Shown here in pieces: positions 49,911 to 58,986 of a DNA stretch of 64,000 nt. This stretch comes from DSVZ01 sp964568145. Its GTDB lineage: Bacteria; Verrucomicrobiota; Verrucomicrobiia; Limisphaerales; J093. The stretch's first letter is position 1. Every line of letters starts with the position of its first letter. Position numbers and translations under genes: made by a program. The notes under the pieces are model-generated. The model worked only from the letters and a program-made list of their open reading frames with translations, was not told the origin of the DNA and ran no database searches. The stretch lies in the NCBI GenBank assembly GCA_964568145.1, contig CAZMOZ010000001.1, positions 186,001 through 250,000 of the forward strand, given 5' to 3'.

Positions 49911-52900
49911 TTAGTTGGTCTGTGGCTTCGCCAGTCCGTCCCAGCTTAACCGCACCTCGCGAGCCCCGGCCGGCACCGGCGTTTTGCTCGTTCGACCGCC
50001 GGGCCACCGCACCTCCACAGCTTGGGATTGCCGGTCGCCAGCGTGGAGCACCAGCGTCGCCCCGTCTCGCGAGCCGTACCCGCTGCCGGCCATCACCGCC
50101 CGCACCGGACCGGCCTGGCCATCCGCCATCTCCAACCGCACCCCCGCGCCGATGCCGTCTGGATTTTCCGGCGGTCCCACCAGCCGCACGCGCAAGCCCG
50201 GCCGCGCGCCGGCATTGCGGAACAAACCGGTGGGAGCGCCGTTCTGGGCGACAACCAGATCCGCCCGGCCGTCGCCGTCGAAGTCCGTCGTCGCGCAACC
50301 GCGTTGTTCGCCGTAAAGCACCACGCCGGAGTCCTGACCGGGCATCGCCACAAACCCGCCCCGGCCATTGCCGCGCAAGACCAGGCCGCGACCGGCGTCC
50401 ATGCGATTGAAATCCGGCTGGGTGGCGTGGAGGTTCTGGCTGAGGAACAGGTCTTCGAGCCCGTCGCCGTCCCAATCGGCCACGCACACGCCAAAGACCG
50501 GGGCGAACTGGGCGGCGGCTGGAAGCGGCACCGCTTCAAAACGCCCGCTGCGGTTCAGGAACACCGTGCTCAGCAGCGTGGTCGCGCTGAGTTCCTTCGC
50601 CTTTGCGCCTTCCGCGCCCAGCATCTGACTCACGCCGGCCTGGGCGTAGGCGCGCCGGGATGCAAAACGGGTTCTCACAAACGGCAACGCCGCGGCCACG
50701 GCGTCGAAATCGCGGCGCGGCGCCAAGCCGATGCCGGGCACCTCGTAGGCCTCGATCAGGTCCACGGCGCCGTTCTCGTCGAGGTCGCCGTAAAACAGCC
50801 GCAACGGCTGCTGCGGCGAAGCGCGGTACGGGCTGTTCAGTCCCCAGTTGCCCACCGCCAGGTCCAAGCGGCCATCGCCATCGAAGTCGCCCGCGGTGAT
50901 GCCGCTCCACAGACCGGTCCACGCGTCCAGACCCCACGCCGCCGTGGCCTCGTGCAGGGTGCCGCGCCGGTTTAGCAACAGGCGCACCGGACCCCACTCG
51001 CAGGCGAGCGCCAGATCCGGCCAACCGTCGCCGTCCACGTCCGCCCACACCGCGCCCGCCACCAGACCCGGGCCGGCGAAGAGCCGCTCCGCCGCCGGGT
51101 CGGGCGTCAACGCTCCCTGCTCGTTGCGGAAGAGGTGCGCGCCGGCCGGCTCGGGGTAACGCCCCGGCACGAAGCGGCCGCCCACGAACACGTCGAGGTC
51201 GCCATCGCCGTCGTAATCCGCCACGGCCACGGGCCCAGCGCTGAACGGGGCGCGCCATTCCCCGGCCGGGCGCAGGCGGCCGTCGCGCCACTCGAACGCG
51301 GCAAGGACCGGCGCGTTGGTTGCGCCGACCGTTTGGTTGGCCAGGCCGATCAGCACTTGCCGCCGCCCGGGCGCGGGCACCCAGGCAGCCACGGCCACGC
51401 CGTCGCCCGCCAGCGGCGGTAGCTCGGCCGGCAGCGGCGCCCAACACTCCGCCGCGGCGTCGTAGCGAAAGGCCTCGACCCGGCCGCCGGCATCGCCGGG
51501 CACGACCAATTCCTCGCGGCCGTCGCCGTCCAGGTCCACCCAGCCCGCGCCCGGCCCAAGGCGGCTGAGGCGGTAGAGCAAGAGCGGTTGCTGGGCGAAA
51601 TCTTCGAACGGTTCCTCGCCGTGACGGTGGGCAAGGCGCGCGGAGATGTTCTGTAACAGGGAGGGGTTTTTGGTTTGTGGTTCGTAGTTGGTGGTTCGTG
51701 GTTCGGGGCCCGGTTCCTCGATTTCGTAAAGGTGGTTCGGCACGGCGTTGGTCACCACCGAGCGCCCGCCCGCGCGCCAGAACACCTCGAGCGTGAGCCA
51801 GCGGGCCCGGCCCGTGGCAAAGACCCGCACCGGTTCGTCGTCGCCCATGTACCGACCGCCCGCCGCCATCTCGACCTCCTGGACCACCGGCCCGCCGGTG
51901 ACGCGGATGCGGGCACCGACGCCCCGGGTATTGGGCGGCCGGCCGCGCAGCCGCACGGCCAGGCGCGGGGCCGGACTGTCGTTGCGCAACACCAGCGCCT
52001 CGTCGCCCAGGCAGTTGATGACCACGTCTAGGTCGCCGTCGCCGTCCAGGTCGCCCAAGGCCATGCCGTTGGCAATGCGCCGCGAGTCGAAGCCCCAGTC
52101 GCGGCCGCGTTCGCGGAAGGTGAGGTTGCGCTGGTTGTGGAAGGCGAGGTTCGGGGTGTCCAGGCGCTCGAACATGAGGGTGGTTTTACGCGACTCGGCC
52201 ACGCTCAGCCGGCCCAAGCTGCGGACGCGCTCCTGGGTGTCGAGGTCATCCACGTTGTGGAGGAAACCGTTGCTGACCAGCAGGTCTTCCCAGCCGTCGA
52301 GGTCCACGTCCAAGGGCAGGCAACTCCACGCCCAATCGGAGGCCGCCGCGTCCGCGTACCACGCCAGTTCCTCGTAGGTGCCGTCGCCGCGGGCATGGAG
52401 CAGGACATTGCGGCGAGTTTGGTGGCGGGAATCCAGGTCCCCGGGCGGGCGCGGCTGATCGTGCATGGTGCCGCGCTGGGTCAGGACATAGAGGTGCTGG
52501 CGCGCGAGCATGTCCGTGACAAACAGGTCGTCCCGGCCGTCGCGGTCCAGGTCGGCGGCGACCACCGACATCGAGAAGTACGGCGTCAGACGCACCGCCC
52601 GGCCGGGCACCGCGCGGAACCGGCCGCGGCCGTCGCCCCACCAAAACCGGTCCGGCGTCGAGGCGTCGCCGCACACGTAGAGGTCCGGCGCGCCGTCGCC
52701 GTTGAAATCGTGAAAGAGCGCGCTGAGGCTCTGGTCCCACGGCGCTTCGGCCAGCGGGCGGCCGTCTTCGTCCAGGAACGCGCCGCCGGTCCAGTTCACC
52801 GGCGTGAACCGGCCCGCGCCGTCGTTGAGGTAAAGCGTGTCCGGCTCGCCCAGCTCGAAGACGCGGTCGCCCACGAACCGGATGCGTTTGGCGTGCCGGC

Positions 52901-53609
52901 CGGTGGCCACGGGCCGACCGCCCACCAGGCGGAAACTCAGGTGCCCACCGCTGCGGAGGATCGAGTTCACGCCGTAGTTGGCCACGTACAGGTCGAGGTC
53001 GCCGTCGCCGTCCACGTCAGCCAGCGCGGCCGAGGTGGCGCCCAGTTCGGAGACCAGCCCCGCGGCGGCAGTGACGTTGGTGAACGTGCCCCGGCCGGTG
53101 TTGAGGAAGAGCGCGTTGGGGCCGCCCATCGAGAGCACCAGCAGGTCCAGCCGGCCGTCGCCATCCATGTCGGCAAAGACCGCGCCGGTGGACAACTGGT
53201 CGGCACAGGCCACGCCGGCGGCGGCGGTCACGTCCTCGAAGTGCCAGCCGCCGAGGTTGCGATACAGGGCGTTGGGGCCTTCCAAGCGGCAAAGATAGAC
53301 GTCGCACCGGCCGTCGCCGTCGTAGTCGCCCAGGGCCACGCCGGAGCCGTTGAGCAGGTTTACGTTCTCGAGGTATCGCGCCGGGGAGAGGTGGTTGGTG
53401 AACCGGATTCCGGTCGTGCTTCCGGGCAGCGTCGTAAAGCCGGTCTGGCCCATGGCCGGAACCGCCAATGGCAGACGGCGGAAACCCGCGCTAGCTTCCC
53501 AGTCGGCAGCGCTGCTTTCCGCCGCAAGCGAGGTGACTTCAAATGCGGCGGCCAGCGACGCGGCGACGAATCCCGTGCCGGCAGCTCCGGGTCGTGGCAG
53601 GCTCAGCAT
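49911..53609 (-). CDS. giant secreted FG-GAP/ASPIC-UnbV protein, paralogue 1
   Basis: The ATG at 53607-53609 gives 1232 residues beginning MLSLPRPGAAGTGFVAASLA with an export signal; 24 further in-frame codons upstream lack signal character. It has the same double unit as the other paralogues: FG-GAP repeats (LGDYDGDGRCDVYLCRL, LADVDGDGDLDLYVANYG, LDVDLDGWEDLLVSNG), a first ASPIC/UnbV domain (LEVFWRAGGRSVVTNAVPNHLYE), a linker derived from a short repeat (PEPRTTNYEPQTKNPS), a second series (WVDLDGDGREELVVPGD, ADYDGDGDLDVFVGG) and an end with VEVRWPGGRTSKTPVPAGAREV. It is the first gene of the minus-strand block. Expected to be extracellular or surface bound. Ligand unknown. Confidence 0.85.
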   Translation of the reverse strand: MLSLPRPGAAGTGFVAASLAAAFEVTSLAAESSAADWEASAGFRRLPLAVPAMGQTGFTTLPGSTTGIRFTNHLSPARYLENVNLLNGSGVALGDYDGDGRCDVYLCRLEGPNALYRNLGGWHFEDVTAAAGVACADQLSTGAVFADMDGDGRLDLLVLSMGGPNALFLNTGRGTFTNVTAAAGLVSELGATSAALADVDGDGDLDLYVANYGVNSILRSGGHLSFRLVGGRPVATGRHAKRIRFVGDRVFELGEPDTLYLNDGAGRFTPVNWTGGAFLDEDGRPLAEAPWDQSLSALFHDFNGDGAPDLYVCGDASTPDRFWWGDGRGRFRAVPGRAVRLTPYFSMSVVAADLDRDGRDDLFVTDMLARQHLYVLTQRGTMHDQPRPPGDLDSRHQTRRNVLLHARGDGTYEELAWYADAAASDWAWSCLPLDVDLDGWEDLLVSNGFLHNVDDLDTQERVRSLGRLSVAESRKTTLMFERLDTPNLAFHNQRNLTFRERGRDWGFDSRRIANGMALGDLDGDGDLDVVINCLGDEALVLRNDSPAPRLAVRLRGRPPNTRGVGARIRVTGGPVVQEVEMAAGGRYMGDDEPVRVFATGRARWLTLEVFWRAGGRSVVTNAVPNHLYEIEEPGPEPRTTNYEPQTKNPSLLQNISARLAHRHGEEPFEDFAQQPLLLYRLSRLGPGAGWVDLDGDGREELVVPGDAGGRVEAFRYDAAAECWAPLPAELPPLAGDGVAVAAWVPAPGRRQVLIGLANQTVGATNAPVLAAFEWRDGRLRPAGEWRAPFSAGPVAVADYDGDGDLDVFVGGRFVPGRYPEPAGAHLFRNEQGALTPDPAAERLFAGPGLVAGAVWADVDGDGWPDLALACEWGPVRLLLNRRGTLHEATAAWGLDAWTGLWSGITAGDFDGDGRLDLAVGNWGLNSPYRASPQQPLRLFYGDLDENGAVDLIEAYEVPGIGLAPRRDFDAVAAALPFVRTRFASRRAYAQAGVSQMLGAEGAKAKELSATTLLSTVFLNRSGRFEAVPLPAAAQFAPVFGVCVADWDGDGLEDLFLSQNLHATQPDFNRMDAGRGLVLRGNGRGGFVAMPGQDSGVVLYGEQRGCATTDFDGDGRADLVVAQNGAPTGLFRNAGARPGLRVRLVGPPENPDGIGAGVRLEMADGQAGPVRAVMAGSGYGSRDGATLVLHAGDRQSQAVEVRWPGGRTSKTPVPAGAREVRLSWDGLAKPQTN

Positions 53610-53744
53610 GGGCCGAGTGTAGTGTGGTTTCGCTGGTTCGTCATCTGATTGCCGGTGCCGGGGCGGTATGGCGGTATTCAATTCAAGCAGCCGGTGCGTG
53701 CGGCCTCATACCCTCCGGCAATAGGACAGCCAGCCTCTGGCATG

Positions 53745-53805
53745 GGTAGCCGCCCCTCGCCGGGGGTCGCCGGGAGCTGTCGCCTCTCGGCGAGAGGCGA
53801 CCCCC
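53745..53805. repeat. pair of palindromes upstream of selA
   Basis: CGCCCCTCGCCGGGGGTCGC and GTCGCCTCTCGGCGAGAGGCG lie side by side. They resemble palindromes at 15419 and in copy B at about 24089. They could form hairpins in the leader between the divergent FG-GAP gene and selA. Confidence 0.5.
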
Positions 53806-53854
53806 TGTAGCCGCCGGGCTGGAGATTCCCGGAGGTTCCGCTAGGGTGCGCGCC

Positions 53855-55234
53855 ATGCCTGATGCCCTCCGCGCCATTCCCGCGGTCGAAAAAGTCCTGC
53901 AAGCCCTCGGGCCGCTGGATCTGCCGCGGCCCACGCTCCTGGCCGTCGTGCGACGCGAGCTGGCGGCGTGGCGCCAAGCGCCGGCGGTGGCAGACTTCGC
54001 GACGGTGGTTGCCGGCGTGCGCGCCGCGTTCGAGCGCCTGCGCGCGTCCCGGCTCCAGCCGGTCATCAACGGCACGGGCGTGTTGTTGCACACCAATCTG
54101 GGCCGCGCGCCGCTGGGTCCGGCGGCGGTCGAGGCGCTGGGCGCGCTGGCGGCGGCCTACAGCAACCTCGAGTTCGATCTCGCCACCGGCGAGCGCGGCG
54201 GCCGGGCCGGCTACCTCGAGCACAATCTCGCCCTGTTGTGCGGCGCCGACGCCGCCACGGTGGTCAACAACTGCGCGGCGGCGTTGGTGCTGATTCTCCG
54301 CCACTTCACCGCCGGCGCGCGCAAGCAGGTGGTGGTCTCACGCGGCGAGCTGATCCAGATCGGCGGCGGCTTTCGCATCCCGGAAATCCTCGAATCCAGC
54401 GGCGCCGTCCTGCGCGAGGTCGGCACGACCAACCGCACCACCGTGGCCGACTACGCCCGCGTGATCGGCCGCGACACCGCGCTGATCCTCCAGGTCCACC
54501 GCAGCAACTTCTTCATGGGCGGCTTCGTCGAGTCGCCGGCCACCGCGGACCTCGCCGCGCTGGCGCGCAAGCGGCGCGTGCCGCTCGTCGCGGATCTGGG
54601 CAGCGGCGCGGTGTTTGACACCACCGGTTTGGGTGTGGACGAGCGCGCGCCGACGCCCGCCGAAGCGCTCAAGCGCGGCGCGGACCTAGTCTGCTTCAGT
54701 GGCGACAAGCTCCTGGGCGGCCCGCAGGCGGGGATCATCACCGGCCGGGCGAAGCTCGTGGCGGCCTTGAAGCGCAAGCCGCTGTTCCGCGCGTTGCGCT
54801 GCGACAAGCTGTGCTTCGCCGCCCTCCAGGCCACTGTGGATGAACTGCTCGCGGCGCAGCCGGATTCGCCCCCGCCGGGCCGCCTGCCTTTGGTGGACAT
54901 GTTGCGCGCGCCGACCGAGACGTTGCACGCGCGCGCGGAGGCACTTGTGACGGCGCTGGCCGGCCTGCCGGTCCAGGCGAGCGTCGGGGCGGGGCAGGGG
55001 CAGGTGGGCGGGGGCACGTTGCCGCGCGCGGTGACTGCCTCAGTCACGTTGGACCTCGCGCCCCAACAGACGTCACTGGCCGGGTTCGCCGCGCGACTGC
55101 GCGCCGCGTCGCCGCCGGTGATCGGCTACGTGGCGGGCGGGCGGCTCAAGCTGGATCTGCGGACGGTTTTCCCCTGGCAGGACGACCTGCTGGCGCGCGC
55201 GATCACCGAGGCGTGCCGGGGTGCTGGGCCTTAA
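53855..55234 (+). CDS. selA: L-seryl-tRNA(Sec) selenium transferase
   Basis: SelA is the PLP enzyme that converts Ser-tRNA(Sec) to Sec-tRNA(Sec) with selenophosphate. The 459-residue product shows the family landmarks in order: VINGTGVLLHTNLGRAPLG, YSNLEFDLATGERG, VVNNCAAALVLIL, VVSRGELIQIGGGFRIPEIL, EVGTTNRTTVADY, VHRSNFFMGGFV, ADLGSGAVFD, the PLP lysine in CFSGDKLLGGPQAGII, and RALRCDKLCFAALQAT. Length is normal. GTG at 53846, 10 nt after a GGAGG, is an alternative start three codons upstream. It stands alone, 34.6 kb from selD and selC, and with them shows a working Sec-insertion pathway. selB is not in this window. Confidence 0.95.
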   Translation: MPDALRAIPAVEKVLQALGPLDLPRPTLLAVVRRELAAWRQAPAVADFATVVAGVRAAFERLRASRLQPVINGTGVLLHTNLGRAPLGPAAVEALGALAAAYSNLEFDLATGERGGRAGYLEHNLALLCGADAATVVNNCAAALVLILRHFTAGARKQVVVSRGELIQIGGGFRIPEILESSGAVLREVGTTNRTTVADYARVIGRDTALILQVHRSNFFMGGFVESPATADLAALARKRRVPLVADLGSGAVFDTTGLGVDERAPTPAEALKRGADLVCFSGDKLLGGPQAGIITGRAKLVAALKRKPLFRALRCDKLCFAALQATVDELLAAQPDSPPPGRLPLVDMLRAPTETLHARAEALVTALAGLPVQASVGAGQGQVGGGTLPRAVTASVTLDLAPQQTSLAGFAARLRAASPPVIGYVAGGRLKLDLRTVFPWQDDLLARAITEACRGAGP

Positions 55235-55692
55235 AAGCGAAGTTGAGCCTGCGCGCATTTGACATTTTCTGGGAGTCTCTTCCAGCCAATGGCCCGAACG
55301 GCCATCCGTCCTCGCAGTCTTTCGTTTGCCGTCTTCCCCCCTCACCCCGGCCCTCTCCCTCAAGGAGAGGGAGGCCTTTCAAGCGCCTGCGTCAGTGCGG
55401 ACGCTCCCGCATCGGTACCGCGCGCGGGGCGCGTTGCTCCCACTCCCGCCGGGAGGGGGTTGGGGTGAAGGGAACGGGAACGGCTGCAACCGGCGAGTTA
55501 AGGCGGGTCCGAACAGTCCCCGGCCGTACCGGCCTGGCCTGGCGTTCCCGGACGCCCTGCAAGAAAGGGAAATGCGCCGGCTGAACCCTAAAACCGAAGT
55601 CGCAGTGTGTTCCGCCTTGCCAACTTCGGCTTTCGGATTGAAAGGGGGCGCGCCCGCCTGGGCGCGGGTGATCCCTGACGGAAAGCGCCGCC
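55235..55692. other. intergenic region with a MITE-like repeat and copy R6
   Basis: 55338-55472 has terminal inverted segments CCCTCACCCC and GGGGTGAAGGG, with inner palindromes CCCTCTCCCTCAAGGAGAGG and CTCCCGCCGGGAG. This type of repeat is widespread in GC-rich bacterial genomes. 55586-55637 is copy R6 of the palindromic repeat (CTAAAACCGAAGTCG and CCAACTTCGGCTTTCGG). No gene was recognised. Confidence 0.6.
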
Positions 55693-57384
55693 TCACCCGG
55701 CGCGTGGTGGACTGGCGAGATCGCGGCCGGTGTCGCCGAGCGCGGCCCAGGCCAGGCCTTGGAAGGCCGGCACCTCCGCGGCGATCTGGTTGAACAGCGC
55801 CTCCAAGCCGGCGGGTGAGCTTTCGCCGGTAAGCCGTTCCCAGATTTCGCTCAGAAATTCCACCTCGGGCCGGGCCTCACCGGGCGGCTCGACGGCCTTG
55901 AAAAATCGCTGCACCCGGCCATGCACGTTGGTGAAGCTGCCCCGCTTTTCCGCGTGGGCGCAGCCGGGCAGCACGTAATGCGCGCGCGCCGCAGTCTCGT
56001 TGGGCAGGATGTCGCTCATCACCAGCAGCTCCAGCCGGCCGAGCGTTTCCGCGTCGAAGCCGTGGCGGGTGAGGTCCTCGCCGAAGACCAGCAGGCTGGT
56101 GATGGTGCCGGCGCGGATGCGCTCGGCAAAGACGCCGAGGTTCGAGCCCGCCGGTTCGGCGGCGAGCCCGAGCACACGGGCCCCGGTGCTGTTCGGGTTC
56201 TTGTCCGCGTGGACCAGCAGGCGGTCGCTGTCGCCAGTGCGCGGCACCGTGTCGGTGACCGCGCCGATACGCTGGGCGAGTTTGCGCAGCAGGTACAACT
56301 CCTCGTTGCTGAGGCGGGCCGACGCGACCAACGCCACGTGTCCGGGCGCGGCCGCCTTCAAGCGGTCGGCAATTTCCACGAGCGCCCGCGTCCAGGTGGC
56401 CGGCTGGCCGCCGATGTTGACGTGGCGCAGGCGGTCGGCGCGGCCGATCCATTTGTAGTTGAGCCGGCCGAAGTCGCAGAGCCAACTGCGGTTGACGGCG
56501 TCGTTTTCGCGCGGGGTGTAGCGGTAAACTCGGTCTTCGCGCGAGCCGATGAGGATGTTGCACCCGGTGCCGCAACTGGCGCAGAGGGACTTGGTTTCCT
56601 TCAGGAACCACACGCGCATCTGGAAGCGGAAATCCTTCGAGGTCAGCGCGCCCACCGGACAGATGTCCACGGTGTTGAGCGTGTAGTTGTTGTCGAACGC
56701 CCGGCCCGGCCAGGCAGTGAGGGTGCTGTAGCCGCCGCGGTTGACGATGCCCAGCGCGTCGTCGCCCACGATGTCGCGCGTGAACCGGATGCAGCGGGAG
56801 CACAGGATGCAACGCTCGTCGTCGAGCATGATGCGGGGGCCGAGGTCCACCTGCTTGGGCTTGTGGACCTTCGTCTCGACGAAGCGGCTGGCGGCCTGGC
56901 CGTATTCGACCGAGTACTCCTGGAGCTTGCACTCGCCGGCCTGGTCGCAGATCGGGCAGTCTAGCGGGTGGTTGATGAGCAGAAACTCGAGCACGCTCTC
57001 GCGCATGGCTTTCACGGCGGGCGTCTCGGTGTAAATCTCCATGCCGGGCGCCACTGGTGTGGCGCAGGCGATGGCGGGCCGCGGCGACTTGTTGATGATG
57101 AGCGACCCGTCGGGATTCCTCAGCGGCCGGCGGTCCGGGCCCAGCGCGGGCAGACCGTACTCGACCAAACACATGCGGCAGTTGCCGGCGATGGGCAGCC
57201 GATGGTGGTAGCAGTAATGCGGCACCGTGACGCCGGCGGCGGCGCACGCCTGGAGCATGGTCGGCGTCGTGGGTTGCCCCTTCCAGTCCGGCAGCAAGCG
57301 GGGCACGGTGACGGCCCGGCCGTTCACGTTGACGGTGAGAGTGTCAGGGGCGGCTGTCCCCTGGGAGACCGCGTTCGTGCTCAT
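55693..57384 (-). CDS. nuoG: NADH-quinone oxidoreductase subunit G (NuoG)
   Basis: NuoG is the large iron-sulfur subunit of the Complex I electron-input arm. The start MSTNAVSQGT overlaps the nuoF stop by 4 bp; the longer frame upstream is inside nuoF. In 563 residues it has a [2Fe-2S] domain (PHYCYHHRLPIAGNCRMCLVE), the His-Cys motif HPLDCPICDQAGECKLQ, a [4Fe-4S] region (CILCSRCIRF and DICPVGAL), and an N7-type site CASCGTGCN...SWLC at the start of a molybdopterin-oxidoreductase-like domain. That last domain is shorter than in many NuoG proteins (E. coli about 900 residues). It is the last gene of this nuo run; nuoH to nuoN do not follow. Confidence 0.93.
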   Translation of the reverse strand: MSTNAVSQGTAAPDTLTVNVNGRAVTVPRLLPDWKGQPTTPTMLQACAAAGVTVPHYCYHHRLPIAGNCRMCLVEYGLPALGPDRRPLRNPDGSLIINKSPRPAIACATPVAPGMEIYTETPAVKAMRESVLEFLLINHPLDCPICDQAGECKLQEYSVEYGQAASRFVETKVHKPKQVDLGPRIMLDDERCILCSRCIRFTRDIVGDDALGIVNRGGYSTLTAWPGRAFDNNYTLNTVDICPVGALTSKDFRFQMRVWFLKETKSLCASCGTGCNILIGSREDRVYRYTPRENDAVNRSWLCDFGRLNYKWIGRADRLRHVNIGGQPATWTRALVEIADRLKAAAPGHVALVASARLSNEELYLLRKLAQRIGAVTDTVPRTGDSDRLLVHADKNPNSTGARVLGLAAEPAGSNLGVFAERIRAGTITSLLVFGEDLTRHGFDAETLGRLELLVMSDILPNETAARAHYVLPGCAHAEKRGSFTNVHGRVQRFFKAVEPPGEARPEVEFLSEIWERLTGESSPAGLEALFNQIAAEVPAFQGLAWAALGDTGRDLASPPRAG

Positions 57385-58778
57385 GCCGAAGTTGGTTGCT
57401 GTTGCACAGCCTGGCCCGCCTTGCCCCGGGCCGCAAACTCGTCCCTGAACTTGCTCACGACGCTTTGCACCGGCCAGGAACAGGCCTCGCCAAAGGCGCA
57501 GATTGTCCGGCCGCCAGGGATGTTGTCCGCGATGTGCAGCAGGTAATCCGCGTCCTCGGGCCGGCCGGCGCCGCGGGTCAGGCGGCGCAGGGCCTTGGCC
57601 AGCCAGAGCGAGCCTTCGCGGCACGGTGTGCACTGGCCGCAGCTTTCATGGGCGAAGAACTCGCAGATGTTCGCCAGCGCGGCCACGATGTCGGTCGAGT
57701 CGTCCAGGACGATGATCGCGCCGGAGCCGGACATGCTGCCGGCGGCTATGAGAGTGGTGAAGTCGTACGGCAGATCGAGCACGTCCTTCTCCTGCTCGGC
57801 CTCGCGCCCGTCGGTCCCGCGCACCTTGAGCTTCACCTTTTCGCCAGCCTTGAAGACCTTGGCCGAGGCGCCGCCGGGAATGACGGCCTTCAACTGCCGG
57901 CCTTCGCGCAGACCGCCGCCAAAAGCCGGGTCGAAGATCAGCTCGCGCAAGGTGGCCTTGCCCACTTCGATTTCATAATAGCCGGGCCGGCGCACGTGGC
58001 CGCTGAGGCAGACAATGCGCGTGCCGGTGTTGTTCGGCGTGCCCAGCCGGGCGTACTCGGCGCCGCCCATCGCCAGCACGTGCTTCACCGCGCACAGGGT
58101 TTCGACGTTGTTGACGATGGTGGGGCAATGGTACAGCCCCAGCACAGCCGGGAAGTAGGGCGGCTTGATGCGCGGGTACGGGCGCTTGCCTTCGAGGGAC
58201 TCGATCAGCCCGGTCTCCTCGCCGCAAATGTAGGCGCCGGCGCCGCGATGCACGTGGATCTCGAGATCGTACCCGCTGCCTAGGATGTTCTTGCCCAGGA
58301 GGCCGGCGGCGCGGGCCTCGGCCAGGGCGTCGTTCAGAATGCGCGCGCCCGCGACGAATTCGCCGCGGATGTAGATGAAGGCCAGATGGGCGTCGTTGGC
58401 ATAGCTCGAAAGGATCATGCCTTCGAGCAACTGATGCGGATCCTTGTAGATGATCTGCTTGTCCTTGAACGTGCCCGGCTCGGACTCGTCGGCGTTGCAG
58501 ATCAGGTAGATGGGCTTGCCGCTCTTGCGGTCCGCCAGCGACCACTTCATGCCGGTGGAAAAGCCGGCGCCGCCGCGGCCGCGCAGGCCCGAGATCGTGA
58601 CCTCCTGGCGGAGCTGTTCCTGCGGGCTGAGCGTCTTGCCGTCGGGCAGGGTGCGCGGTTTGAGGTCCAGGGCCTGGCGCAAGACGGTGTAACCGCCGTG
58701 GCGGCGGTAGCACTCGAGATCCGGCGTGTAGCCGGGGTTGTCCAGGTGCTGGAGGATGAGGCGGCGCTCGGCAGGCAT
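57381..58778 (-). CDS. nuoF: NADH-quinone oxidoreductase subunit F (NuoF)
   Basis: NuoF binds NADH and FMN and carries the N3 [4Fe-4S] cluster. The 465-residue product contains SGLRGRGGAGFSTGMKW (NADH/FMN), CNADESEPGTFKD, GAGAYICGEETGLIESLEG, and the cluster motif ESCGQCTPCREG with a later Cys in GRTICAFGEACSWP. Length and motifs are typical. The stop overlaps nuoG. Between it and nuoE, upstream in the operon, is a 208-bp gap carrying a tRNA-Gln gene on the other strand. This suggests a separate promoter or readthrough across an antisense tRNA. Confidence 0.96.
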   Translation of the reverse strand: MPAERRLILQHLDNPGYTPDLECYRRHGGYTVLRQALDLKPRTLPDGKTLSPQEQLRQEVTISGLRGRGGAGFSTGMKWSLADRKSGKPIYLICNADESEPGTFKDKQIIYKDPHQLLEGMILSSYANDAHLAFIYIRGEFVAGARILNDALAEARAAGLLGKNILGSGYDLEIHVHRGAGAYICGEETGLIESLEGKRPYPRIKPPYFPAVLGLYHCPTIVNNVETLCAVKHVLAMGGAEYARLGTPNNTGTRIVCLSGHVRRPGYYEIEVGKATLRELIFDPAFGGGLREGRQLKAVIPGGASAKVFKAGEKVKLKVRGTDGREAEQEKDVLDLPYDFTTLIAAGSMSGSGAIIVLDDSTDIVAALANICEFFAHESCGQCTPCREGSLWLAKALRRLTRGAGRPEDADYLLHIADNIPGGRTICAFGEACSWPVQSVVSKFRDEFAARGKAGQAVQQQPTSA

Positions 58779-58827
58779 GGCAGCTTGACTCTCAGGCGCG
58801 CCCCGCTAGGGTGCGTTCGCCGTGGTT

Positions 58828-58901
58828 TGCCCGATGGTGTAACGGTAGCACAGCAGACTCTGGATCTGTTTGTCTAGGTTCAAATCCTAGTCGGGCAGCC
58901 A
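58828..58901 (+). tRNA. tRNA-Gln (anticodon CUG)
   Basis: The 74-nt sequence has acceptor stem TGCCCGA/TCGGGCA, a D arm (GGTGTAACGGTAGCAC), anticodon stem GCAGA/TCTGT with loop CTCTGGA (anticodon CTG at 58860-58862), and a T arm CTAGGTTCAAATCCTAG; CCA is encoded. It is on the plus strand, opposite the flanking nuoF and nuoE genes. Confidence 0.95.
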
Positions 58902-58986
58902 ACCTCAAGGCGGCCCTTCCCGCAACTTTACAGACCTGGCTCGCCGGCCTGCGGCGCACCCCTGGTTTGCGGCAGCCAGCCATGCG

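Noticed and set aside
27725..53609. Regularly spaced similar DNA segments resembling a CRISPR or satellite array
   Set aside because: They encode the D-x-D-G-D-G calcium loops of FG-GAP repeats; spacing and protein frame explain them, and there are no cas genes.
55213..55793. Frames downstream of selA
   Set aside because: They translate the MITE-like repeat and R6, giving Pro/Arg/Ser repeats typical of spurious ORFs.
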